Shown here one piece after another: positions 33,211 through 41,374 of a stretch of 47,130 nt of DNA. Under the pieces are notes generated by a model. The model was not told the origin of the DNA and made no database searches. It saw only the letters and a program-made list of their open reading frames with translations. Location of the stretch: contig NZ_CAJQYY010000036.1 of assembly GCF_907164575.1 (NCBI RefSeq), forward strand, positions 1 to 47,130, read 5' to 3'. This DNA is from Paraburkholderia gardini (lineage in GTDB: Bacteria; Pseudomonadota; Gammaproteobacteria; Burkholderiales; Burkholderiaceae). Positions within the stretch are counted from its first letter, which is position 1, and every line of letters begins with the position of its first letter. A program made the translations under genes and the position numbers.

Positions 33211-33680
33211 GTGCGATTCCCCTGAGGGGCGTCCGGTGCGAGGAGCACGCCCTTCTTGAACATGAAGCATCCATAGCCGCGCTGTTCGCCGGTCGCGATC
33301 ACGCAGTACGCGCGCCGCGCCCGTTCGTAAAACGCGAAACGTTCGATCGAAGCGAACGGCAGATCGCGTCCTTCCGCCCTGTTCACTTCGGCCTGCGCCT
33401 CGCGCTGCACTGCGGGAACCGTATCCGGTTCGCCGACCACTTCCATGCGCAGCGCCGGATCGTCGACGAAGGTGTCGAGCGGCATGACCGACAGCACCGC
33501 GCGAATCGCGCGTGCCGCATCGACGCCGTCAAGGCGCAGCAGCTTGCCGGTGACCGTTGCGCGTGCAACGGAGTCGGCCGGGAAATTCGCATCGCAAATG
33601 ACGAGTTCATCGCCATGGCCCATCGCGCTCAACGCGTGCAGCACGTCGGCGCTCAACAGCGGGTCCAGATTCTTCAGCAC
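33207..33680 (-). CDS. RbsD/FucU family sugar mutarotase
   Basis: This 157-residue protein matches the RbsD/FucU fold, which interconverts sugar anomers so that the imported form suits the kinase. Visible marks are LSADVLHALSAMGHGDELVICDANFPA, with the catalytic His and Asp near residues 22-25, and the C-terminal GEQRGYGCFMFKKGVL. It has an excellent GGAGGAGA ribosome site before the ATG and overlaps the kinase start by 4 bases. The likely substrate is deoxyribose, inferred from the neighbours; FucU-type activity on another sugar cannot be excluded. Confidence 0.88.
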   Translation of the reverse strand: MLKNLDPLLSADVLHALSAMGHGDELVICDANFPADSVARATVTGKLLRLDGVDAARAIRAVLSVMPLDTFVDDPALRMEVVGEPDTVPAVQREAQAEVNRAEGRDLPFASIERFAFYERARRAYCVIATGEQRGYGCFMFKKGVLLAPDAPQGNRT

Positions 33681-33746
33681 GTTGTCTCCTCCATTTCCTG
33701 GTTGGCGTGCAATTCGTTCAGACGGTTCGGACAGTCAGGTGTTCAG

Positions 33747-36134
33747 TCAGTCACCGTACGGTATCCAGATATTCTTCACCTGCACCGCCTGGCGCAGGAA
33801 CGGCAGCCCTTCGCTCGACCGGTCGTGCCAGTCGAACTGGCGCCCGTGATCGACAAACGTGCGCTTCAGGTTACCGATCGACTCGCGTTCGACCAGCGTC
33901 GAATCCGACGCATTGCCAAAGCACCAGAGCGCATCGACATCGTCGTGCTTCGCGAGCGCCGGCAGCAGCGCGCCGCGCTCGCCCGTGACGATGTTCAGCA
34001 CACCGCCCGGCACGTCCGAGGTTTCCGCCACCTGATAGAAATCGGTAACGGCCAGCGGACACGCCGCGCCCGGCAACACGACGACACGGTTACCCATCGC
34101 GAGCGCCGGCGCCACGAGCGAAACGAAACCGAGCAACGGCGCTTCGTCCGGGCACGCAATGCCGATCACACCGAGCGGCTCGTGCATGGCGAGCGCAACG
34201 CCGCGCAGCGGCGGCGTATGCACGGCGCCATCGAACTTGTCGGCCCACGCGGCGTATGTGAAAAGCCGCGATACCGATGCGTCGACTTCAGCACGGGCCG
34301 CCGCTTCCGTTGCGCCGTTACGCACGACGAGCTGGCGCGCGAATTCATCGGCACGTACCGCGAGATTCTCGGCGAGGTAATACAGCACCTGCGCGCGATT
34401 GTGCGTGCTGGCCTGAGACCACTTGTGCGCCGCCCGTGCCGCTTCCACGGCATTACGGATGTCCTTGCGGTTGCCCTCGCCCACTTCACCGACCGGCGTG
34501 CCATCGGGCGCGTACACCGGCAGCGAATAGCCGCTGTCCGGACGCACCTGCCTGCCGCCGATAAAGAGTTTCGCGGTACGGTCGATCAACGCGACGTTCG
34601 AAGGCTCATCACGCTTCGATGCGCGCGCCGCAGCCCGCAACGGCACGCGATCCGCAAGCTTGAGCCACGCGCGCGGCTTCAGATATTCGTAAATGCCCTC
34701 ACGTCCGCCTTCGCGGCCATAGCCCGACTCGCGATAGCCGCCAAAGCCGACCGCCGCATCGAACAGGTTCGTCGCGTTGATCCACACGACGCCACACGCC
34801 AGACGCGGTGCGATATCGAGCGCGCGCCCGATCGTCTCGCTCCACACGCTCGCCGCAAGCCCATAGCGCGAGTTGTTCGCGAGCGCGATGGCCTCGTCGG
34901 GCGTGCGAAAGCTCATCGCGATCAGTACCGGACCAAAGATTTCTTCCTGCGCGAGCGTCGAAGCGGGCGCGACGCCAGTGACCAGCGTCGGCGGATAAAA
35001 GCAGCCGCTTGCGGGCATCGTTGCATCGGGCGATTGCCAGACTGCGCAGCCTTCGCGCTTGCCGGCTTCCACCAGCGAATGGATGCGCTCCAGCTGGACC
35101 GGATCGACGATCGCACCCATATCGATGCTCTTGTCGAGCGAGTGGCCCACGCGCAGCGTTTCCATCCGGCGCTTGAGCTTCGCGATGAAACGCGCTTCGA
35201 TACCTTCCTGCACGAGCAGACGCGAACCCGCGCAGCAAACCTGGCCCTGGTTGAACCAGATCGCGTCGACCACGCCCTCCACCGCGCCGTCGATATCCGC
35301 ATCGTCGAATACGATGAACGGCGACTTGCCGCCGAGTTCGAGCGTCAGCGACTTGCCCGAACCCGCCGTCACCGAGCGGATCAACCGGCCGACTTCCGTC
35401 GAACCCGTGAACGCGATCTTGTCGACCTGCGGATGCGCGACGAGCGCGGCACCCGTGCTGCCATCGCCCGTCACCACGTTCAGCACGCCCGCGGGCAAGC
35501 CGGCACGATGCGCGAGTTCGGCGAACAGCAGTGCGCTGAGCGGCGTGTATTCGGCAGGCTTCAATACCACGCAGTTGCCCGTGGCAATCGCGGGCGCGAT
35601 CTTCCATGCGAGCATCAGCAGCGGAAAATTCCACGGCACGATCTGGCCCACGACACCGAGCGGCGCGTAATCGCGGAACTCGTTGTCCTGCAACTGCGCC
35701 CAGCCGGCGTGATGCAGGAAATGGCGCGCGACGAGGGGCACGTCGATATCGCGTGTTTCGCGGATCGGCTTGCCGTTGTCGAGCGCTTCGAGCACCGCGA
35801 AAAGACGGCTATGGCGCTGGACCATGCGTGCGAGCGCATACAGATGGCGCGCGCGTCCGGCGCCGCCCAGCGCGAGCCAGGCCGGCTGCGCGGCACGCGC
35901 GGCGGCAACGACCGCGTCGACATCGGCCGCGTCGCCCTGCGCGATATCGGCAAGACGCTCGCCCGTGGCGGGTGCATGCGAAACGAAATGTTCACCGGCA
36001 GCCGGCGCATGCCACGCGCCGCCGATGAAATGCCCAAAGGTCGCCTCGTGCTGCGCGAGCCAGGCGCGCGCGGGCTGATCGTCCTCGGGTGCGGGACCGT
36101 ACTCCATCGAAGAAAAATACTCGGCTACGCTCAT
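33747..36134 (-). CDS. Two-domain aldehyde dehydrogenase (ALDH16-like)
   Basis: This 795-residue protein is much longer than the roughly 500 residues of a normal aldehyde dehydrogenase. Residues about 30-490 are a full catalytic ALDH: Asn169 in PWNFP, the NAD-site Lys192 in KPAEYTPL, FTGSTEVG, general-base Glu266 in LELGGK, and nucleophile Cys300 in QGQVCCAGSR. Residues about 520-795 are a second, shortened ALDH-like domain in which the Asn motif reads CPDEAPL and the Cys motif is missing, so it should be inactive. This layout matches ALDH16. In the operon it probably oxidises acetaldehyde released by the aldolase to acetate. It begins 16 bases after deoC. Confidence 0.9.
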   Translation of the reverse strand: MSVAEYFSSMEYGPAPEDDQPARAWLAQHEATFGHFIGGAWHAPAAGEHFVSHAPATGERLADIAQGDAADVDAVVAAARAAQPAWLALGGAGRARHLYALARMVQRHSRLFAVLEALDNGKPIRETRDIDVPLVARHFLHHAGWAQLQDNEFRDYAPLGVVGQIVPWNFPLLMLAWKIAPAIATGNCVVLKPAEYTPLSALLFAELAHRAGLPAGVLNVVTGDGSTGAALVAHPQVDKIAFTGSTEVGRLIRSVTAGSGKSLTLELGGKSPFIVFDDADIDGAVEGVVDAIWFNQGQVCCAGSRLLVQEGIEARFIAKLKRRMETLRVGHSLDKSIDMGAIVDPVQLERIHSLVEAGKREGCAVWQSPDATMPASGCFYPPTLVTGVAPASTLAQEEIFGPVLIAMSFRTPDEAIALANNSRYGLAASVWSETIGRALDIAPRLACGVVWINATNLFDAAVGFGGYRESGYGREGGREGIYEYLKPRAWLKLADRVPLRAAARASKRDEPSNVALIDRTAKLFIGGRQVRPDSGYSLPVYAPDGTPVGEVGEGNRKDIRNAVEAARAAHKWSQASTHNRAQVLYYLAENLAVRADEFARQLVVRNGATEAAARAEVDASVSRLFTYAAWADKFDGAVHTPPLRGVALAMHEPLGVIGIACPDEAPLLGFVSLVAPALAMGNRVVVLPGAACPLAVTDFYQVAETSDVPGGVLNIVTGERGALLPALAKHDDVDALWCFGNASDSTLVERESIGNLKRTFVDHGRQFDWHDRSSEGLPFLRQAVQVKNIWIPYGD

Positions 36135-36150
36135 GGGATCGGTCTTGAGT

Positions 36151-37161
36151 TCAGGCTACAGGGTGACGGTTGAAAGCGGAATAACGGCCGCTCACATGAT
36201 GTTCGAGCTGACGTTCGATATCCGCCAGCAGGCTCGACGCGCCGATACGGAACAGCTCCGGTTCGAGCCACGGGCGGCCGAGTTCTTCTTTCATCAGGAA
36301 CTGGTACGACAGCACGGACTTCGCGCCGGATACACCGCCCGCCGGCTTGAACCCGATCAGCACGCCAGTGCGCTCCTGGTATTCGCGGATCATGCGGACC
36401 ATCACGAGCGACACGTCGAGCGTGGCGTTCACGCCCTCCTTGCCGGTCGACGTCTTGATGAAATCGGCGCCCGCCATCATGCAGACCATCGACGCGCGCG
36501 CGACGTTCGACAGCGTGCGGATGTCGCCGGTGGCGAGAATCGCCTTCAGATGCGCCGGGCCGCAGGCCGCGCGGAAATCGCGCACTTCGTCATAAAGCGC
36601 CTGCCAGTTGCCGGTGAGCACATGTTCGCGCGTCACGACGATATCGATTTCCTTCGCGCCGTCCGCCACCGAAGCCTCGATTTCCTTCAGCTTGAGCGGA
36701 TGCGGAATCAGCCCGGCCGGAAAACCCGTGGAAACCGCGGCAACCGGAATGTTGCTGCCCCCGAGCGCATCGACGGCGGCCGCGACAAAGCGGTGATAGA
36801 CGCAGACCGCGCCCGTCGTGATGCTTCGCGGCGCGATACCGAGCGCTTCGAGAATGTCGGTGCGCACGGGCTGCCGCGCCTTCGCGCACAGACGCCTGAC
36901 GCGGCCCTCGGTGTCGTCGCCGTTCAGTGTGGTGAGGTCGATGCAGGTCACCGCCTTCAGCAGCCAGGCCGCCTGTGCGTCTTTCTTGACGGTGCGGCGC
37001 GTGGCCAGCGTGGCCGTGCGCCGCTCGACCGCCGACTGGTTCACGCGCAGACCGTCCAGCCATGACGCGTCGAACGGCGTACCTGGGTTGCGCACCGGAT
37101 GGATTAGCGGCCCGCCGCGCAGCGCGATGACCGTGGAAGACGAAGAAGGAGCTTCAGGCAT
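36151..37161 (-). CDS. deoC: Deoxyribose-phosphate aldolase
   Basis: This 336-residue class I aldolase splits 2-deoxyribose-5-phosphate into glyceraldehyde-3-phosphate and acetaldehyde. Active-site residues are all present: Schiff-base Lys236 in GADFIKTSTGK, Lys272 in IGFKPAGGV, and Asp173 in KEIDIVV. It carries about 65 extra N-terminal residues compared with compact bacterial DeoC, as do many proteobacterial relatives of this longer type. I start at ATG 37161 (MPEAPSS); the open frame upstream would need a TTG at 37194. It is the first gene of the minus-strand operon and has a DeoR-type operator about 70 bases upstream. Confidence 0.93.
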   Translation of the reverse strand: MPEAPSSSSTVIALRGGPLIHPVRNPGTPFDASWLDGLRVNQSAVERRTATLATRRTVKKDAQAAWLLKAVTCIDLTTLNGDDTEGRVRRLCAKARQPVRTDILEALGIAPRSITTGAVCVYHRFVAAAVDALGGSNIPVAAVSTGFPAGLIPHPLKLKEIEASVADGAKEIDIVVTREHVLTGNWQALYDEVRDFRAACGPAHLKAILATGDIRTLSNVARASMVCMMAGADFIKTSTGKEGVNATLDVSLVMVRMIREYQERTGVLIGFKPAGGVSGAKSVLSYQFLMKEELGRPWLEPELFRIGASSLLADIERQLEHHVSGRYSAFNRHPVA

Positions 37162-37411
37162 GAGACATCCGGAAATTGGTGCAATGCACAGCAAAAAGCC
37201 TATGGGCCGTTCAGGTCTATGCTACATCGATTGATATGATTCTAACAAGTCCAGTGAATCGATCATGACATTTCAGCCGTATCAGGCTTGTCAAAGACCG
37301 TTAATGTTATTGACTCACCAAATCCGTGATGCGAAGATCACAACATCACATGCGACAGATCGCGCGATAAAGACAGGAATTTCGTCGCTCCCGACGAAGG
37401 AGACAAGCCAG
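37162..37411. other. Divergent control region between deoC and the second CUT2 operon
   Basis: This 250-base region is AT-richer than its surroundings. It holds the DeoR-type operator (37232-37247) and, flanking it, ATCGATT (37226-37232) and AATCGAT (37257-37263), an inverted pair with centres 31 bases apart, about three helical turns. On the plus strand TTGATA (37231-37236) is a good -35, with only a weak -10 (GTGAAT) 17 bases on. A promoter for each direction must lie here, but I cannot fix either. Confidence 0.5.
37232..37247 (-). promoter_or_regulatory. DeoR-type operator upstream of deoC
   Basis: TGATATGATTCTAACA (plus strand) agrees with the E. coli deo operator TGTTAGAATTCTAACA at 13 of 16 positions, with the right half ATTCTAACA perfect. 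It lies 70 bases before the deoC ATG. The half preserved here is the opposite one to that preserved in front of deoR. It is placed to repress the deoxyribose operon and might also affect the divergent transporter operon. Confidence 0.75.
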
Positions 37412-39046
37412 ATGAGTGAGCCGGTAACGGTCACGGCCGCTTCATCGCCTCAGGCACCCCTGATCCGTGTTGCGGGCGTCACCAAACGTTTTGGCGGCGT
37501 GCAGGCACTGCGCGGCGTCAACCTCGAAGTCATGCCCGGAGAAGTTCATGCGTTGCTCGGCGAGAATGGCGCCGGCAAATCCACGCTGATCAAGATCCTG
37601 AGCGGTGTTCACGCCTACGACGAAGGCAGCATCGAGATCGATGGCCGCAATGTTGCGTTTGCCACGCCGGCGCAGTCGCGCGACGCGGGCGTCGCGGTGG
37701 TCTACCAGGATCTGAGTCTCGTCGAGTCGCTTTCGGTCGGCGCCAATCTGATGCTGGGGCGCGAGCCGCGCACGCGCTTCGGTTTCGTGAAGCAGCACCA
37801 GTTGATGGCGGAAGTCGGCGCGTTTTTGCAGCTGCATGGCATTCCACTCGATCCACGTGTTCAGGTCGGCTCCCTCCCCTTTGCGTACCGGCAGATGACG
37901 GAAATCAGCAAGGCGCTGATGGGCGACGTGCGCGTGCTGATTCTGGACGAGCCCACCTCCGCGCTCACGGGTGGCGAGGAACAGATCCTGTTCGACGCGA
38001 TACGCGCGGTGACCGGTCGCGGCGTCGGCGTGATCTACGTGACGCACCGGTTGAACGAAGTGTTCCGTATTTCGCAACGCGTCACCGTGTTTCGCGACGG
38101 CGCCAACGCGGGCCAGTTCTCGACGGCGCAAACCGACATGAAAGAGCTGGTCGCCGCGATCGTCGGCCCGGGTCATGCCGCGCTGCATGCGCGGGAGATG
38201 ACCGCGAGCAGTTCAGGCGCAATGAGCAATTCATCCGCTGCCTCAGGTCGCGAAGCGGATGCGGCATCCAGCGCGCCGGTGCTGACTTTATCGGGCGTCG
38301 GCAACGACAGACTGCACGCGGTCGACCTCGCCGTGCACCAGAGCGAGATTCACGGGCTTGCCGGCCTCATCGGCAGTGGCCGCACCGAAATCCTGCAAAC
38401 CATTTTCGGCCTGCGAAGCGTCGATACTGGCACCATCGTCATCGACGGCCAGTCGCTCACCCACCTCACGCCCGCGCAGGCAATCAAATGCGGCATCGCG
38501 CTTGTTCCTGAAGATCGCCATCTCGAAGGCCTCGTGCTCGATCATTCGATTGAACGCAACCTGACACTGCCGCGGCTGCCGCATTTTTCACGCTGGGGCT
38601 GGCTGCGCGGCAAGGCCGCTGTTCAACAGGCAAAAAGCGCGATGAAGCAGCTTGCCGTGAAGGCGCCGAACGCATCCACGTCAGTCAGGTTTCTGTCGGG
38701 CGGCAACCAGCAGAAAGTGGTCTTCGCCAAGTGGAACAACCCGCGCCCGAAGCTCCTCATGCTCGATGAACCGACCGTCGGCGTCGACGTCGGCGCACGC
38801 GAGGAAATTTACGACGTGGTGCACGACGCGGCGCGGGCGGGCACCGGCGTGCTCATCGTGTCGTCCGACCTCGACGAACTGCTGCGTCTGTGCGACCGGA
38901 TTTCGATTGTCGTCGACGGCGGCATCGCCAGGACCGTCGAGCGCGCCGACCTCGCTAACGCCGAGGCGCTACATCACCTGATCCAGCTTTCCCGTTCTTC
39001 AATCGAGTCCCGTCATGTGACTTCCTTCGGAGCGTCCGCAACATGA
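37412..39046 (+). CDS. CUT2-family sugar ABC transporter ATPase (RbsA-like), second system
   Basis: This 544-residue protein has two nucleotide-binding domains. The first has Walker A GENGAGKSTLIKIL and Walker B VLILDEPTSAL; the second has the usual degenerate GLIGSGRTEILQT with LSGGNQQKVVFAKW and KLLMLDEPTVGVDVG. A Ser/Ala-rich linker (about residues 260-290, SSSGAMSNSSAASGREA) joins the halves and is longer than in RbsA. I start at ATG 37412, with AGGAGA about 9 bases upstream; the frame is open to 37265, but that part covers the control region. The stop overlaps the permease ATG. Confidence 0.92.
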   Translation: MSEPVTVTAASSPQAPLIRVAGVTKRFGGVQALRGVNLEVMPGEVHALLGENGAGKSTLIKILSGVHAYDEGSIEIDGRNVAFATPAQSRDAGVAVVYQDLSLVESLSVGANLMLGREPRTRFGFVKQHQLMAEVGAFLQLHGIPLDPRVQVGSLPFAYRQMTEISKALMGDVRVLILDEPTSALTGGEEQILFDAIRAVTGRGVGVIYVTHRLNEVFRISQRVTVFRDGANAGQFSTAQTDMKELVAAIVGPGHAALHAREMTASSSGAMSNSSAASGREADAASSAPVLTLSGVGNDRLHAVDLAVHQSEIHGLAGLIGSGRTEILQTIFGLRSVDTGTIVIDGQSLTHLTPAQAIKCGIALVPEDRHLEGLVLDHSIERNLTLPRLPHFSRWGWLRGKAAVQQAKSAMKQLAVKAPNASTSVRFLSGGNQQKVVFAKWNNPRPKLLMLDEPTVGVDVGAREEIYDVVHDAARAGTGVLIVSSDLDELLRLCDRISIVVDGGIARTVERADLANAEALHHLIQLSRSSIESRHVTSFGASAT

Positions 39047-40047
39047 ACGATTCCGTCTCGCCGCTGACAACCGGGCAGCAGGTTTTGCCGCAACAGCGGC
39101 GCAGTCGTGGCCGGCGCCTCGCCCAGCTTCTGCTTCAGGGCGACAGGCCGTACGCGCTGTACATCGCTTTCGCGATCCTGCTGGTTGTTTTCAGTTTCGC
39201 TTCACCCTGGTTTCTCTCCATCGACAACTTCCTGAACATCGGCCGCCAGACCGCGCTTGTTTCGATTGTCGCGATCGGCATGACGTTCGTGATCATCGCG
39301 CGGCAGATCGATCTGTCGGTGGGCTCGACGCTCGCGTTGTCGGGCATGGCCGCGGCGCTCGCGATGTCGTATGTCGGCGACAACTGGATCATCGGCGCGA
39401 TTGCCGGCATCGGCACGGGCGCGATTGTCGGCGCGCTCAACGGTGTATTGACCATGCGCCTGAATATTCCTTCGTTCCTTGTGACGCTCGGCACATTGAG
39501 CGCCGCGCGTGGACTCGCGCTGATGGTGACCACGACCAGGCCCGTCATCATCACCAACGACGCCTTCGTGGCGATCTTCGGCGAGGGTTCCATTTTCGGC
39601 GTGCCCGTGCCGATCGCCTGGACACTGCTCGCCGTGATCGCCGGCATCCTGCTGCTGCATTACAGCGTGTTCGGCCGGCAGATCTACGCAGCGGGCGGCA
39701 ATCCGACAGCGGCGCTTTACTCCGGCATCAATATCCGCCGCGTGACCACGCTCGCCTTTGTCCTGACCGGCGCGCTCGCCGGCCTCGCTGCGCTCGTGCT
39801 TTCGGCACGCTCGCACGCGGCGCGACCCGACGTCGTGCAGGGACTCGAACTCGACGTGATTGCTTCCGTGACGTTAGGCGGATGCAGCCTCTTCGGTGGC
39901 CGGGGATTTGTTCTCGGCACGCTGCTTGGCAGCCTGATCATCGGCACGCTTAACAACGGGCTGGTTTTGCTGGGCGTGAGTTCTTCGCTTCAGCTTGTCA
40001 TCAAGGGCGCCATCATCGTCGCAGCGGTCGCATTTACGAAGAAGTGA
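39043..40047 (+). CDS. CUT2-family sugar ABC transporter permease (RbsC-like), second system
   Basis: This 334-residue inner-membrane permease has eight to ten helices. Characteristic segments are SIVAIGMTFVIIARQIDLSVGSTLALSGM, the cytoplasmic GRQIYAAGGNPTAALYSGINIRRV, and the C-terminal GLELDVIASVTLGGCSLFGGRGFVLGTLLGSLIIGTLNNGLVLLGV. It starts by ATGA overlap with the ATPase gene. One permease gene only is present in this operon, so the channel is probably a homodimer, in contrast to the deoxyribose importer. It is followed by a 116-base gap containing competing hairpins before the binding-protein gene. Confidence 0.93.
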   Translation: MNDSVSPLTTGQQVLPQQRRSRGRRLAQLLLQGDRPYALYIAFAILLVVFSFASPWFLSIDNFLNIGRQTALVSIVAIGMTFVIIARQIDLSVGSTLALSGMAAALAMSYVGDNWIIGAIAGIGTGAIVGALNGVLTMRLNIPSFLVTLGTLSAARGLALMVTTTRPVIITNDAFVAIFGEGSIFGVPVPIAWTLLAVIAGILLLHYSVFGRQIYAAGGNPTAALYSGINIRRVTTLAFVLTGALAGLAALVLSARSHAARPDVVQGLELDVIASVTLGGCSLFGGRGFVLGTLLGSLIIGTLNNGLVLLGVSSSLQLVIKGAIIVAAVAFTKK

Positions 40048-40073
40048 CAGGGCATGACGATCGCCCGTGAAAT

Positions 40074-40114
40074 CCGGGATTCCGGAATCCTGGCGACGTG
40101 TCTGCAGGATTCCG
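40074..40114 (+). promoter_or_regulatory. Mutually exclusive stem-loops between permease and binding-protein genes
   Basis: CCGGGATTCC (40074-40083) can pair with GGAATCCTGG (40084-40093), with one mismatch. Alternatively CGGAATCCTG (40083-40092) can pair perfectly with CAGGATTCCG (40105-40114) around a 12-base loop. The two structures share the middle arm and cannot form together. The arrangement could stabilise the downstream message, act as a processing site, or work as an attenuator. No T-run follows. Confidence 0.5.
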
Positions 40115-40163
40115 CAAGCGGCAGAGGACTTAACACCGATATGAAGACCAACGGAGGAGAATC

Positions 40164-41309
40164 ATGAATCATCGTCGTGGCTCTAGAATGGTTTTAGCCA
40201 GTGTCATGGCAGCGGGAACGCTTGCCGCCCTGTCCTCGTTTGCCGTTAGCGCGCAATGCGTGACCGGATTGCCGGTTGCTTCGATCGGCCCGAAAACGAT
40301 CATCGGGCAAGGGCCAAACGGCGAAAAGGCCGCTTCGGTCGATTCCGTGCAACTGAGCGCGGCCGATGCAGCCAAAGTCAAGGCCGGCAAGTTCAAGGTC
40401 GGCATTTCGATGCAGACGATGAATCTCGACTGGTCGCAACTCCAGGTACAAGGCATTACCGATACGCTCAAGAAGTACGGCGTCGACGTGATCGGTACGG
40501 CTTCCGCCGAGTATCAGGTCGACAAGCAGATCGCGGATATCGAGAACACCATCCAGCGCCATCCGGACGGAATCATTTCGATTCCGGTCGACGGCACGGC
40601 AACGGCGGCGACCTACAAGAAGGTCTCCGCGGCCGGCATCAAGCTCGTGTTCATGGACAACGTGCCGACCGGGCTCAAGCATCCGGAACAGTACGCCTCG
40701 ATGATTTCAGCGGATAGCGAAGGCAACGGCCAGATCGCCGCGAAGGTGCTCGCTTCGTGCGTGCCGCACGGCGCGACGATCGGGCTCGTCAACTTCGGCG
40801 TCGATTACTTCAGTACGAAAGAACGCACGAAAGCCGTCAACGACTGGATGAAGAAGAACCGTCCGGACATCAGGATCAAGCAGGTCGACTTCACGGACCC
40901 GTCGAAGGTCGGCCAGATCGCCGGCGACTTCCTGACCGGCAATCCGGACGTCAAGGGTCTCTTCGCGGTATGGGATCAGCCTGCCCTCGACACGCTCACG
41001 TCGATGCGGGCGCAGGGCGTGAACATTCCGGTGACGACGGTCGATCTGGGTCTGGAATCGGCGATTGAAATTGCGAGAGGCGGGCCGCTCAAGGCAACGG
41101 GCTCGCAACGTCCGTACGACCAGGGCGTCGCCGAGGCAATGGCGATGATGAAAGCGTTGATTGGTCAGACGCCGCCCGCGTGGATCGGCGTGCAATCGTT
41201 GCCGGTCGTTCAGTCGAACGTGCTCGAAGCATACAAGACCGTGTTCAAGAAAGACCCGCCGCCCCAACTCGCCGAAGCGTGCACGAAAGCGAAGCCGGCT
41301 TGCGGTTGA
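40164..41309 (+). CDS. CUT2-family ABC transporter substrate-binding protein, second system
   Basis: This 381-residue periplasmic binding protein has a signal peptide (cleaved near SFAVSA-QC) and is longer than RbsB (about 300). A roughly 50-residue N-terminal extension of the mature protein contains CVTGLPVASIGPKTIIGQGPNG. It is followed by the typical fold: KVGISMQTMNLDWSQLQVQGI, YQVDKQIADIENTIQRHPDGIISIPVD, GIKLVFMDNVPTG, and GLFAVWDQPALDTLTSM. Cysteines near the N-terminus and at the C-terminus (EACTKAKPACG) could form disulfides. GGAGGAG precedes the ATG. The ligand is unknown; a shared control region with deoC makes a nucleoside- or pentose-type substrate possible. Confidence 0.9.
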   Translation: MNHRRGSRMVLASVMAAGTLAALSSFAVSAQCVTGLPVASIGPKTIIGQGPNGEKAASVDSVQLSAADAAKVKAGKFKVGISMQTMNLDWSQLQVQGITDTLKKYGVDVIGTASAEYQVDKQIADIENTIQRHPDGIISIPVDGTATAATYKKVSAAGIKLVFMDNVPTGLKHPEQYASMISADSEGNGQIAAKVLASCVPHGATIGLVNFGVDYFSTKERTKAVNDWMKKNRPDIRIKQVDFTDPSKVGQIAGDFLTGNPDVKGLFAVWDQPALDTLTSMRAQGVNIPVTTVDLGLESAIEIARGGPLKATGSQRPYDQGVAEAMAMMKALIGQTPPAWIGVQSLPVVQSNVLEAYKTVFKKDPPPQLAEACTKAKPACG

Positions 41310-41327
41310 TGTGAAGCCTGCCTGACC

Positions 41328-41365
41328 CCGGAGGCGCGCGATCTGCAAGGATGCCCGCCTCCCGG
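41328..41365. terminator. Hairpin between convergent binding-protein and hpnK genes
   Basis: CCGGAGGCG (41328-41336) pairs with CGCCTCCCGG (41356-41365) with a single bulged C around a 19-base loop. It lies 18 bases after the binding-protein stop and 9 bases beyond the hpnK stop on the other strand. No long T-run is present (CGTTTACATT follows), so it is only a probable transcript end. Confidence 0.5.
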
Positions 41366-41374
41366 CGTTTACAT

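Noticed and set aside
33615..36173. An 852-codon plus-strand open frame
   Set aside because: It is antisense to the aldehyde dehydrogenase gene, whose residues are fully conserved; the mirror frame is Arg-rich and has no recognisable motif or ribosome site.
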